Part shown: positions 26,563 to 35,965 of the stretch, one piece after another
Layout of the letters: each line of letters begins with the position of its first letter
Numbering within the stretch: position 1 is the first letter of the stretch
DNA from: an uncultured Aquimarina sp.
Lineage (GTDB): Bacteria; Bacteroidota; Bacteroidia; Flavobacteriales; Flavobacteriaceae
NCBI GenBank assembly: GCA_947500545.1
Contig: CANMSO010000005.1
Coordinates: 186,001 to 250,000 of the forward strand
Direction of reading: 5' to 3'
Length of the DNA: 64,000 bases
Position numbers and translations under genes: made by a program
Notes under the pieces: model-generated
Told to the model about the DNA's origin: nothing
What the model saw: the letters and a program-made list of their open reading frames with translations, nothing else
Databases searched by the model: none

Positions 26563-27369
26563 ATGAAGATTTTATCAAAAGGTATATATTATGGTTTAAA
26601 GAAATCAGAGCTCCATATTAATGGTATAATATTGTCTGAATATAATTATGACATACCCAGAACGGATTGGCATTTTCATGAAAATCCGTATTTTATGTAT
26701 CTACTTCAAGGAAATTTGTATGACTATAATAAAAAACGAAAAACAAATTGTCCAAATGGAAGCTTACTATTGCATAACTGGCAAGAAGAGCATTGTAATG
26801 AAAAAGAATCTCAATTTGCTAGGGGATTTCATATTGAATTTGAAAGGAAATGGTTTGAGGATAAAAAATTGAATATTGAACTTTGGGAAGGCAGCCAATT
26901 GATTCTAAATCCTAGACTATATCACCTCATCGGAAAGCTGTATTATGAATTCAAGACTCAAGATGAATATTCTGAGCTTGCCATTGAATTATTATTGTTA
27001 CAATTGTGTGAAAACACTCAGGAAATCCACAGTCAATCTTTAATTTACGAACCCTCCTGGGTAAAAGACCTTAAAGAATTGCTGCATGACGCTCATGAAA
27101 AAATAAGTTTAAAATCCCTGTCTGAGCAATTAGGGGTTCATCCTGTTCATATATCTAGGGCAATACCTAAATATTTGTCTGTTAATCTAGGCGAATACCT
27201 ACGTCAGAGTAAAATAAAACAATCCCTTAATTTTTTGATCGACAACAAGTACTCACTGACCGAAGTTGCTTACAAAAGCGGGTTTTCTGATCAAAGTCAC
27301 TTTACCAAAACTTTTAAATCCTATTTTGGGATAACTCCAAAAGTATATGAAAGAATGCTACACGAATAA
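26563..27369 (+). CDS. AraC-family transcriptional regulator
   Basis: A 268-residue regulator with an N-terminal cupin-like half (RTDWHFHENPYFMYLLQGNLYDYNKK, CPNGSLLLHNWQEEHCN, with a His-rich HFHENP turn) and a C-terminal double helix-turn-helix (KISLKSLSEQLGVHPVHISRAIPKYLSVNLGEYLRQSKIKQSLNFL and YSLTEVAYKSGFSDQSHFTKTFKSYFGITPKVY). It probably senses a small molecule. Its closest possible targets are the broken membrane gene upstream or the YdeI-like gene downstream, but no operator is evident. Confidence 0.9.
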   Translation: MKILSKGIYYGLKKSELHINGIILSEYNYDIPRTDWHFHENPYFMYLLQGNLYDYNKKRKTNCPNGSLLLHNWQEEHCNEKESQFARGFHIEFERKWFEDKKLNIELWEGSQLILNPRLYHLIGKLYYEFKTQDEYSELAIELLLLQLCENTQEIHSQSLIYEPSWVKDLKELLHDAHEKISLKSLSEQLGVHPVHISRAIPKYLSVNLGEYLRQSKIKQSLNFLIDNKYSLTEVAYKSGFSDQSHFTKTFKSYFGITPKVYERMLHE

Positions 27370-27475
27370 TTAAGAATGTTAATTTCATACTATCATACTT
27401 TACATAAAGGTCCTACATTGCCTTCAATAGAAAAAATTATTACCTTAATGCAGCAATCAAATCAAGGTTTTTTTT

Positions 27476-28054
27476 ATGACCAATAAACCCGAGTTATATT
27501 TCAAAAATGATCAGGAATGGCGTTTCTGGTTACATGATAACCATAACAATTCTGATGGAGTCTATTTGATTTTTTTTAAAGTAGAAACCAAAAAACCCAG
27601 CATGCGATGGGAAGAAGCCGTAAAAGTAGCATTATGTTATGGCTGGATAGATTCTACCGTTAAAAGGTTGGATAATGAGCGTCGTAGACAATATTTCTGC
27701 CCTCGTAAACCCAAAAGTGTGTGGAGCAAAGTCAACAAAAATTACATCTTAGAACTAATAAAAGATAAATTAATGCATGAGAGTGGTTTGACTAGCATTG
27801 AAATTGCCAAAAAAAATGGTTCTTGGATTGCTCTAGATGATGTTGAAAACGGTATTATTCCAGAGGACCTTCAAAAAGCGTTTAACAAACATGCGACCGC
27901 TTTCGAAAACTATCAAAAATTTGCAAAAGGTTACAGGAAAAGCTATTTATATTGGCTTAATCAAGCCAAACGCCAGGAAACCCGTGATAAACGTATTGCA
28001 GAGATTATTAAGTATTGTAAGGCAAATCAAAAAACAAGGGGAAATTGGGGATAG
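27476..28054 (+). CDS. YdeI/OmpD-associated family protein
   Basis: A 192-residue cytoplasmic protein of the YdeI/OmdA type: FKNDQEWRFWLHDNHNNSDGVYLIFFKVETKKPSMRWEEAVKVALCYGWIDSTVKRLDNERRRQYFCPRKPKSVWSKVNK holds the conserved W..WL and CYGWIDS...D..R....F.PRK..S.WS.VN pattern. The C-terminus SYLYWLNQAKRQETRDKRIAEIIKYCKANQK is also typical. Members have been linked to bacteriocin tolerance, but the mechanism is unknown. Its start ATG is at 27476. Confidence 0.9.
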   Translation: MTNKPELYFKNDQEWRFWLHDNHNNSDGVYLIFFKVETKKPSMRWEEAVKVALCYGWIDSTVKRLDNERRRQYFCPRKPKSVWSKVNKNYILELIKDKLMHESGLTSIEIAKKNGSWIALDDVENGIIPEDLQKAFNKHATAFENYQKFAKGYRKSYLYWLNQAKRQETRDKRIAEIIKYCKANQKTRGNWG

Positions 28055-28126
28055 TCTTGCATTAACACCACTTTAAGATAATTTATGATTGAAATCATTA
28101 TTTTCGATTCACATAAATTACTCGTC

Positions 28127-31100
28127 ATGCACAAGCACATTATTACATCTCTAATATTGGGATTATTTATCATTACAACTACACAAGCTCAAAAAGACAA
28201 GAAGGATAAAAAAGAAGAAGAAAAGTGGAACGTTTCTAACCCTAAGGGGGAGTTTAACTATCAAGATCACAAGTTCTCTACCGATGAAGGTACTTGGATG
28301 AACCTGGATATAAGTCCAGATGGAAAAACTATCGTTTTTGACCTTCTAGGTGATATTTACAGCATGCCTGTTACAGGTGGTAAGGCAAAAGTGTTGCGCA
28401 CAGGAATCCCCTTTGAAATTCAACCACGTTTTAGTCCGGATGGTAAGAAAATATCTTTCACTAGTGATGCAGGGGGCGGTGATAATATATGGATAATGAA
28501 TAGTGACGGAAGCAATGCTAAACAGATCACCAAAGAGAAATTTCGACTATTAAATAATGCTACATGGATGCCAGATGGCAATTATTTGGTCGCTAGAAAA
28601 CATTTTACTTCGCAACGTTCACTGGGGGCTGGAGAAATGTGGCAATATCATATTACAGGTGGTACAGGGCTACAATTGACAAAGAAAAAAAATGATCAAC
28701 AAGATGTAAACGAACCTAACATCTCTTCAGATGGTAAATACATGTATTATAGCGAAGATATGTATCCCGGAGGATTTTTTCAATATAATAAAGATCCAAA
28801 CAAACAGATTTATGTTATAAAAAGATATGAGTTTGAAACTGGAAAAACAATAACCATTACCGGCGGACCGGGAGGAGCAGCCAGACCACAAGTTTCTAGG
28901 GATGGTAAAAAGCTAGCGTTTGTTAAGAGGGTTAGGACAAAAACCGTTTTATACATCCACGATCTCGAAACTGGTGAAGAATGGCCAATTTATGATCAAT
29001 TAAACAAAGATCAACAAGAAGCATGGGCCATTTTTGGTATATATCCAAACTATAGCTGGATGCCAAACAATAAGGAAATTGTTTTTTGGTCAGGCGGAAA
29101 GATTAATAAAATTGATGTAGAAAGTAAAACGGTAACTAATATTCCATTTACTGTGAATGCGACCATAAAGATTGCAGAAACTTTACATTTTGATTCACCA
29201 GTAGCTCCTGATAATTTTACATCTAAAGTAATTCGTAATGCGATTACTTCTCCTGACGGAAAAACTTTAGTATTTAGTGCTCTGGGGTATTTATGGAGTA
29301 AATCTCTACCCAAAGGAAACCCGCAACGGCTTACCAATCAATCAACTCATTTCGAATTTGAGCCAAGTTTTTCGCCTGATGGGAAACACATTGTCTATGT
29401 TATCTGGAATGATGAAGATTTAGGTGCTGTTAGCAAAATACCTATTACCGGAGGGACACCAACCAAGTTAACAACCGAAAAAGGCATATACAGAACTCCC
29501 GTTTATAATGCTTCTAACAACTTGATAACGTATAGAAAAGAAGGTGGAAATAGTGATCAAGGATTAAGTTTTACAAAAAATACCGGGATTTATACCATGT
29601 CTTCTACTGGTGCTAATAATAAACTTGTTACTGATGAAGGTGAATATCCTATGTTCTCTACTAACGGCAAACGTATTTTTTATCAAACCGGAGGTACTTA
29701 TTTTGGTGAGCTTACCAAAAAACTAATGTCTGTAGACCTTAACGGTAAAGACAAAAAAACGCACATTAAATCAAAATATGCCAATCGATTGGTTCCTAGC
29801 CCTGATAACAAATGGATTGCTTTCACAAACTTGCACAAGGCATTTATTGCTCCTTTAGTATTAAATGGAAAAGAGATCGACCTTGATAATAAGTCCAAAG
29901 TAGTGCCCGTTTCTCAGATCTCCAAAGATGCCGGTATCAACCTACATTGGTCTAAGGATAGCAAGAAAGTATTTTGGACGCTGGGAGATGAATATTTCTC
30001 TAATGACGTTAAAGATAGGTTTACCTTTTTACCAAATTCTCCCGAAAAGGTTGGTGAAGCAACTTCTAAAGGAATTAAAATCGATTTATCTGTTAAAACT
30101 GATGTTCCACAAGGTAGGGTAGCATTTACTAATGCACGAATCATTACCATGGAAGGAGATCAAGTGATTGAAGATGGAACTATTATAATTAAAGGCAATC
30201 GTATAGAAAAAATTGGCAATGCCTCAGAGATAACAGTCCCAGTAGATGCAAAAGTGTATGATATTAAAGGAAAAACGATCATGCCTGGAATTGTTGATGC
30301 ACATGCGCATATTGGTGGTTTCAGGTATGGATTAACTACTCAGAAACATTGGCAATTGTATGCTAATCTCGCCTTTGGTGTGACTACTGCTCACGACCCT
30401 TCTGCAAATACCGAATCTATTTTCACCATGTCTGAAATGATCAAGAATGGAAAAATGGTTGGTCCTCGCCTCTACTCTACAGGAATCATTCTGTACGGAG
30501 CAGATGGTGATTTTAAAGCCGTAGTAAACAAATTAGAAGATGCCAAGTCATCAATAAGACGAACTAAAGCATTTGGTGCTAAATCGGTAAAAAGTTACAA
30601 TCAACCACGTAGAGATCAGCGTCAACAGGTACTTCAGGCAGCTCGAGAGCTTCAAATTAATGTAGTTCCAGAAGGAGGATCTACTTTTTATCACAATATG
30701 ACAATGATTATGGATGGTCATACAGGAGTAGAACATAACATTCCTGTAGCACCTGTTTACAAAGACGTAAAAGAATTATGGAAAACTAGTAAAACAGGAT
30801 ATACGCCAACACTAATCGTGAATTATGGTGGAATGAATGGCGAATATTATTTCTACCAAAAGGATAATGTTTGGGAGAATGAAAAACTCCTAAAGTATAC
30901 GCCAAGGTCAATCATAGATGCCAGATCAAGACATAGAACAATGGTACCTGATGAAGAATATGAAAATGGTCATATTTTAGTATCAAAAACCTGTAAAGCA
31001 TTAACCGATCAAGGCGTTAAAGTAAATCTTGGTGCCCATGGACAACTACAAGGATTAGGAGCACATTGGGAATTATGGATGCTTCAACAAGGAGGTATGA

Positions 31101-31435
31101 CTAATATTCAGGCACTACAAGCTGCTACTATTAACGGAGCTGAATACATTGGTGCAGGAAATGATATTGGTTCTTTGAAAGAAGGTAAACTTGCAGATTT
31201 AATTGTTCTTGATAAAAACCCTTTAGAAGACATTAAAAATACTGAGACCGTAAAATATACCATGGTGAATGGTAGACTATATGATACCGATACTATGAAT
31301 GAAATTGGTAATACAACAAAAGAAAGAACTCAATTTTGGTGGGAGAATAATAAATATAGCCAGGCATTTCCTTGGCATCAGGAATCTCAGAGTTTTATGA
31401 GACCTGGCTGCGGGTGTCATTTGGGGCATAATTAG
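28127..31435 (+). CDS. Secreted amidohydrolase with N-terminal TolB-type beta-propeller
   Basis: About 1102 residues from the ATG at 28127, which gives a good signal peptide (cut near TQAQ); an ATG 14 codons earlier would place sequence before it. Repeated propeller strands (MNLDISPDGKTIVFDLLGDIY, PRFSPDGKKISFTSDAGG, PNISSDGKYMYYSED) build a TolB/tricorn-like domain to about residue 660. An amidohydrolase domain follows, with the metal motif GIVDAHAHIGG. The C-terminal end of this domain carries AATINGAEYIGAGNDIGSLKEGKLADLIVLDKNP. It probably hydrolyses a cyclic amide or a dipeptide outside the cytoplasm. A second amidohydrolase starts 30 bases downstream. Confidence 0.92.
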   Translation: MHKHIITSLILGLFIITTTQAQKDKKDKKEEEKWNVSNPKGEFNYQDHKFSTDEGTWMNLDISPDGKTIVFDLLGDIYSMPVTGGKAKVLRTGIPFEIQPRFSPDGKKISFTSDAGGGDNIWIMNSDGSNAKQITKEKFRLLNNATWMPDGNYLVARKHFTSQRSLGAGEMWQYHITGGTGLQLTKKKNDQQDVNEPNISSDGKYMYYSEDMYPGGFFQYNKDPNKQIYVIKRYEFETGKTITITGGPGGAARPQVSRDGKKLAFVKRVRTKTVLYIHDLETGEEWPIYDQLNKDQQEAWAIFGIYPNYSWMPNNKEIVFWSGGKINKIDVESKTVTNIPFTVNATIKIAETLHFDSPVAPDNFTSKVIRNAITSPDGKTLVFSALGYLWSKSLPKGNPQRLTNQSTHFEFEPSFSPDGKHIVYVIWNDEDLGAVSKIPITGGTPTKLTTEKGIYRTPVYNASNNLITYRKEGGNSDQGLSFTKNTGIYTMSSTGANNKLVTDEGEYPMFSTNGKRIFYQTGGTYFGELTKKLMSVDLNGKDKKTHIKSKYANRLVPSPDNKWIAFTNLHKAFIAPLVLNGKEIDLDNKSKVVPVSQISKDAGINLHWSKDSKKVFWTLGDEYFSNDVKDRFTFLPNSPEKVGEATSKGIKIDLSVKTDVPQGRVAFTNARIITMEGDQVIEDGTIIIKGNRIEKIGNASEITVPVDAKVYDIKGKTIMPGIVDAHAHIGGFRYGLTTQKHWQLYANLAFGVTTAHDPSANTESIFTMSEMIKNGKMVGPRLYSTGIILYGADGDFKAVVNKLEDAKSSIRRTKAFGAKSVKSYNQPRRDQRQQVLQAARELQINVVPEGGSTFYHNMTMIMDGHTGVEHNIPVAPVYKDVKELWKTSKTGYTPTLIVNYGGMNGEYYFYQKDNVWENEKLLKYTPRSIIDARSRHRTMVPDEEYENGHILVSKTCKALTDQGVKVNLGAHGQLQGLGAHWELWMLQQGGMTNIQALQAATINGAEYIGAGNDIGSLKEGKLADLIVLDKNPLEDIKNTETVKYTMVNGRLYDTDTMNEIGNTTKERTQFWWENNKYSQAFPWHQESQSFMRPGCGCHLGHN

Positions 31436-31465
31436 AACAATTGGGCTTATAAAAATAATTTAGAA

Positions 31466-32830
31466 ATGAAAAAATATGTTTTTCTACTAGTTACATTATT
31501 GATTGCCTCTTGTGCTCAGCCTCAAAAACAGGTTAGTAAAACGGCAATAATAATTACAGATGTGAATATTATCAATGTTATAGATGGCTCAATACTTGAA
31601 AAACAGCAAATTGTAATAGATTCAGGAAAAATTAAAAATATTTCTGAAACTATTGAAAACACTGATGATTATACTACCATAATTAACGGTAAGGAAAAAT
31701 ATATTATTCCTGGGTTAGCAGAAATGCATGCGCATATCCCCCAACCATCAACCAGTAAAAAACGGATAGAAGAAGTTTTATTTTTGTATCTGTCTAATGG
31801 GATTACAACGATTAGAGGGATGTTAGGGCATCCCAGCCATCTCGAATTACGAGAGAAAGCAGCGAATAATCTTATTCTTAGCCCACGGATTTTCACTTCT
31901 AGCCCTTCGCTTAACGGAAATTCTGTAAAAACCAAAGAAGAAGCTATATCCAAAGTAACCACTTATCAAAAAGAAGGGTATGATTTTCTAAAAATACATC
32001 CAGGCATTAAATTAGAGGTATTTGATCAATTGGTAAAAACTGCCAATAATGTTGGCATCACTTTTTCAGGACATGTCCCCACAGATGTTGGTATACGTCA
32101 TGCAATAAGAAGTAAATACGCATCTATTGATCATATAGATGGGTTTATAGAAGGATTAGTGCCAGAATCTGAAAATGTAAACCCAAACGATAATGGATTT
32201 TTTGGATATAACTTTACCCCATTGGCAGATGAATCTAAAATTGATGAATTGGTGCAATTAGCAAACGACCATAAAATCTGGATTGTTCCTACTCAAAGTT
32301 TATTTGAAAGATGGTTTGCACCGATATCGGCTGATGAATTATTGAAAGGTGCAGAAATGAAATATATGCCCATTGCTACCCTTAAAAATTGGAAACAAAG
32401 AAAAGGGCAATACACAGAGGGTAATCCAAATTTCAATAAAGATCAATGGAATCAATTTAATTCTATAAGAAGAAAGCTACTCAAGAAATTAAATGAGAAT
32501 GGAAATCGAATACTACTGGGATCAGACGCTCCGCAGTTGTTTAATGTTCCAGGATTTTCTATCCATCATGAAATTGACGGAATGGTTAAAGCGGGATTAA
32601 CTCCGCTGGAAATAATACAATCCGGAACAATCAATCCTGCTATATTTTTAAACAAAGAGAGTACATTTGGGCAGATAAAAGTTGGATTGGATGCCGATCT
32701 GATTATGCTCGATTCAAATCCTATTGAGAACATTAAAGCCTTGAAACACATCTTTGGCGTAATGGTAAGGGGGAAGTGGTTATCCAAAGAAATGATCGAT
32801 ATTCGATTAAACGAGATTGCTAAAAACTAA
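31466..32830 (+). CDS. Amidohydrolase-family lipoprotein
   Basis: A 454-residue lipoprotein (LLIASCAQ lipobox). The amidohydrolase core has KYIIPGLAEMHAHIPQP (metal motif HAH), EGYDFLKIHPGIKLEVFDQL (carboxylated-Lys region), ITFSGHVPTD (His), ASIDHIDGF (His) and ILLGSDAPQLF (Asp). A complete binuclear site can therefore be assembled. The C-terminus LKVGLDADLIMLDSNPIENI-like segment is typical. It is close to the imidazolonepropionase/prolidase-like group. It belongs to the run of secreted hydrolases from 28127 to 34351. Confidence 0.92.
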   Translation: MKKYVFLLVTLLIASCAQPQKQVSKTAIIITDVNIINVIDGSILEKQQIVIDSGKIKNISETIENTDDYTTIINGKEKYIIPGLAEMHAHIPQPSTSKKRIEEVLFLYLSNGITTIRGMLGHPSHLELREKAANNLILSPRIFTSSPSLNGNSVKTKEEAISKVTTYQKEGYDFLKIHPGIKLEVFDQLVKTANNVGITFSGHVPTDVGIRHAIRSKYASIDHIDGFIEGLVPESENVNPNDNGFFGYNFTPLADESKIDELVQLANDHKIWIVPTQSLFERWFAPISADELLKGAEMKYMPIATLKNWKQRKGQYTEGNPNFNKDQWNQFNSIRRKLLKKLNENGNRILLGSDAPQLFNVPGFSIHHEIDGMVKAGLTPLEIIQSGTINPAIFLNKESTFGQIKVGLDADLIMLDSNPIENIKALKHIFGVMVRGKWLSKEMIDIRLNEIAKN

Positions 32831-32854
32831 ACATTAATTCGTCACATTTTAATA

Positions 32855-34351
32855 ATGAAAAATATACTTTCAATACTAATTATTCTATTTATTTTCGGGC
32901 TTACAGCGAGTGCTCAAAAAGTAGAAGTGCCTATTGACACTACTGTAGTAACCAATCACTCTACTGTCATTAAAGGAAAAGCTATACCATATAAAGCTAC
33001 GGTTGGTTTTCAGCCTGTTTGGGATGAAAATAGAACACCCATTGCTTCTTTGTGCTATACCTATTACAAAAGATCAGATATCAAGAATGATGAGAATCGC
33101 CCATTATTAATTTCGTTTAACGGTGGGCCAGGATCTGCTTCAGTATGGATGCATATAGCATATACCGGCCCTCGCATCCTTAAAATTGATCAAGAAGGTT
33201 TCCCTGTTCAACCTTATGGTATTAAAGCAAACCCCAATTCTGTTCTGGATGTGGCAGATATTGTTTTTGTAAATCCTGTAAATACAGGATATTCTAGAAT
33301 GATCCCTGGAAAAGATGATAAGATGCCCGATAAAAAATTATTCTTTGGCGTTAATGCAGATGTAAAATATCTTGCTGATTGGATAAATACATTTGTTACT
33401 CGTAATAATCGTTGGCGATCTCCTAAATATCTTATTGGTGAAAGCTATGGGACAACTCGTGTTTCTGGTTTGGCTTTAGAATTACAAAACCGTCAATGGA
33501 TGTATCTTAATGGTGTGATTCTAGTATCTCCCACAGAAATCGGATTCAAATTTGCGGGTCCTGTAGAAGTGGCCAATCGCCTCCCCTATTTTGCAGCGGC
33601 AGCATGGTACCATAAAATGTTACCTCCAGAGCTTCAAAACAAAGATTTATTAGAAGTGCTTCCAGAGGTTGAGAACTACACTATTAATGAGTTACTCCCT
33701 TCCATTGTAAAAAGTGGATACCTGGATTCTACTAAGAAAGAAGAGGTTATTAGCAAAATGGCGTATTATTCTGGATTATCAGAAAAGACTATACGCCAAC
33801 ATAATCTAGAGGTCCCAAAATGGTATTTCTGGAAAGATCTTTTGCGTGATAGAGAAGGTTACACTATTGGAAGATTAGATTCACGATATAAAGGAATGGA
33901 TATTAAGGAAGCTGGAGATGCCCCTGATTACAATAGCGAATTAACCGCTTGGCTTCACGCTTTTACCCCTGCAATTAATTATTACTATAGTCAGGAATTA
34001 AAATTTAAAACCGATCTTAAGTATAATATGTTTGGACCAGTAAGACCTTGGGATAGAAATAAAGATAATAATACCGGTGAGAATCTTAGAAGCGCTATGG
34101 CTATGAATGCCAATCTGCACACTATGATCCAATCTGGGTATTATGATGGAGCAACAACATATTTTAATGCTAAATATGTAATGTGGCAACTAAATGCAAA
34201 TGGAAAATTAAAAGATCGTCTTAGCTTTAAAGGATACCGCAGTGGACATATGATGTATTTAAGAAATGAAGATCTTATCCAGGCTAATGAAGATATTAGA
34301 GAATTTATAACCAAATCCTCTGCAAATATTAGCAAAGGGTCTAAATATTAA
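32855..34351 (+). CDS. Secreted S10-family serine carboxypeptidase
   Basis: A 498-residue protein with a signal peptide (GLTASAQK). S10 features are the oxyanion loop SFNGGPGSASVW (near residues 87-98), the nucleophile LIGESYGTTRVSG (Ser197), the Asp in QSGYYDGATTYF and the His in RSGHMMYLR (His465). The family removes C-terminal residues at acidic pH. It lies 24 bases after the amidohydrolase lipoprotein and 20 bases before the DUF3291 gene, so the four genes 28127-34836 may be one transcript for peptide and amide breakdown outside the cytoplasm. Confidence 0.93.
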   Translation: MKNILSILIILFIFGLTASAQKVEVPIDTTVVTNHSTVIKGKAIPYKATVGFQPVWDENRTPIASLCYTYYKRSDIKNDENRPLLISFNGGPGSASVWMHIAYTGPRILKIDQEGFPVQPYGIKANPNSVLDVADIVFVNPVNTGYSRMIPGKDDKMPDKKLFFGVNADVKYLADWINTFVTRNNRWRSPKYLIGESYGTTRVSGLALELQNRQWMYLNGVILVSPTEIGFKFAGPVEVANRLPYFAAAAWYHKMLPPELQNKDLLEVLPEVENYTINELLPSIVKSGYLDSTKKEEVISKMAYYSGLSEKTIRQHNLEVPKWYFWKDLLRDREGYTIGRLDSRYKGMDIKEAGDAPDYNSELTAWLHAFTPAINYYYSQELKFKTDLKYNMFGPVRPWDRNKDNNTGENLRSAMAMNANLHTMIQSGYYDGATTYFNAKYVMWQLNANGKLKDRLSFKGYRSGHMMYLRNEDLIQANEDIREFITKSSANISKGSKY

Positions 34352-34371
34352 CCAAACACCGAAGAAACAGT

Positions 34372-34836
34372 ATGCATTTAGCACAAGTAAATATTGCAGA
34401 GATGTTAGCTCCTATCAATGATCCCGTTATGGCAGATTTTGTAAATAATCTTGATCGCATCAATACACTGGCAGAGGAAAGTAGTGGTTTTATCTGGAGA
34501 CTTAAAGGTGATGAAGGTAATGCCACAGCTATTACTGTCTTTGACAATATTTTTTTAATTATCAATATGTCTGTTTGGAAAGATATCGATGCATTATTTG
34601 ACTTTACTTATAAAACAGCACATGTAGAAATCTTAAAACGAAAAAAAGAATGGTTTAAAAATATGCCAAGGATGCATATGGCATTTTGGTACATAGAAAA
34701 TGATCATGAGCCTACACCTGAAGAAGCCAAGGAAAGATTATATTACTTGCAGGAACACGGAGAGACTCCGTATGCATTTTCATTTAAAAAGAAGTTTACA
34801 GAAAAAGAGGCTCAAGACTATCAGATAAAAAGTTAA
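34372..34836 (+). CDS. DUF3291 (antibiotic-biosynthesis-monooxygenase-like) protein
   Basis: A 154-residue cytoplasmic protein of the DUF3291 family: [46 protein letters not shown] at the start, [42 protein letters not shown] in the middle and [42 protein letters not shown] at the end. This ferredoxin-like fold has no known activity. It starts 20 bases after the S10 peptidase, and the pirin gene follows 29 bases later. Confidence 0.92.
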   Translation: MHLAQVNIAEMLAPINDPVMADFVNNLDRINTLAEESSGFIWRLKGDEGNATAITVFDNIFLIINMSVWKDIDALFDFTYKTAHVEILKRKKEWFKNMPRMHMAFWYIENDHEPTPEEAKERLYYLQEHGETPYAFSFKKKFTEKEAQDYQIKS

Positions 34837-34865
34837 TATCGTTACACTTTCAAATTTTAATACGT

Positions 34866-35876
34866 ATGTCGGCAATCATCAAAATTAAACCTTTAGGCTT
34901 TACTTGGGAAACCAGCGATCCATTTCTGTTTTGTGCATATCATGAAGACCAATATCCAAAAGGAAATCCGGATTTAGGCCCTGCAGCATCTTTAGAAGGA
35001 AGAAATATAGGGCAAGATTTTACCCTCAAAGATGGTTGGCGTATGTATCATGGAACTAAAGTACCTGGATTTCCGGCACATCCGCATCGTGGTTTTGAGA
35101 CTGTAACTGTTGTTCAAAAAGGATTAGTAGATCATTCAGATTCATTGGGTGCGGCCGGACGATTTGGTAATGGCGATGTGCAATGGATGACTGCTGGTAA
35201 AGGTGTACAACATTCAGAAATGTTTCCATTGTTGAATGCTGAAAAAGAAAACCCTTTTTTGTTGTTTCAGATCTGGCTCAATCTCCCCAGAGATAAAAAA
35301 ATGGTACCACCGCATTTTAAGATGCTATGGGCCGAAGAAATTCCTAAAATAACTCTCACAGATAAAGATAATAATACAATTGAAATAATATTGATTGCAG
35401 GAAAACTGAACAACCAAATCGCTGCAGATCCTGCCCCAGATTCCTGGGCTGCCAATCCAGATAATGAAGTCGCTATATGGACAATAAAGATGACTCCTAA
35501 TGCAATATACACATTTCCAAAAGCTTCAGAAGGAATAAACAGGTCCTTATATTTTTTTAAAGGCAACGAAATTACTTCCGAAGGATATACCATTCCTGTA
35601 AATCATGAAATTGTTCTTGCTGCAAATCAAGAATTCGAAATAAAGAATGGTGATACCGAAGCACACATGTTAATGCTTCAGGGAAGGCCAATTAATGAAA
35701 CGGTAATAAAACATGGGCCTTTTGTTATGAATAGTCAGATCGAGATCAGAGAAGCAATTCAGGAGTACCAACAAACAGAATTTGGAGGATGGCCATGGCC
35801 AAGTCATGATCACGTACATGATAAATCTAAGGGTAGGTTTGCCTTATATCCAGACGGGAAAGAAATAAAAAGGTAA
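34866..35876 (+). CDS. Pirin-family cupin protein
   Basis: A 336-residue bicupin of the pirin family. The metal-binding first cupin has [29 protein letters not shown] and [18 protein letters not shown], which supply the His-His-His-Glu iron ligands, and pirin_C follows ([35 protein letters not shown]). Pirins act as quercetinases or as redox-linked regulators. Here the position after DUF3291 suggests small-molecule metabolism. The gene ends the rightward run that began at 28127. Confidence 0.93.
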   Translation: MSAIIKIKPLGFTWETSDPFLFCAYHEDQYPKGNPDLGPAASLEGRNIGQDFTLKDGWRMYHGTKVPGFPAHPHRGFETVTVVQKGLVDHSDSLGAAGRFGNGDVQWMTAGKGVQHSEMFPLLNAEKENPFLLFQIWLNLPRDKKMVPPHFKMLWAEEIPKITLTDKDNNTIEIILIAGKLNNQIAADPAPDSWAANPDNEVAIWTIKMTPNAIYTFPKASEGINRSLYFFKGNEITSEGYTIPVNHEIVLAANQEFEIKNGDTEAHMLMLQGRPINETVIKHGPFVMNSQIEIREAIQEYQQTEFGGWPWPSHDHVHDKSKGRFALYPDGKEIKR

Positions 35877-35965
35877 TAAATAATTATTAATTGTAAAATA
35901 TTAATAGCAATATTTCCATTATTACATGTTTTTATATTAGAAAAGAACTAGAACACATTATACAA

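Noticed and set aside
28085..28126. Earlier ATG for the large amidohydrolase
   Set aside because: It would place a non-hydrophobic 14-residue stretch in front of a clean signal peptide.
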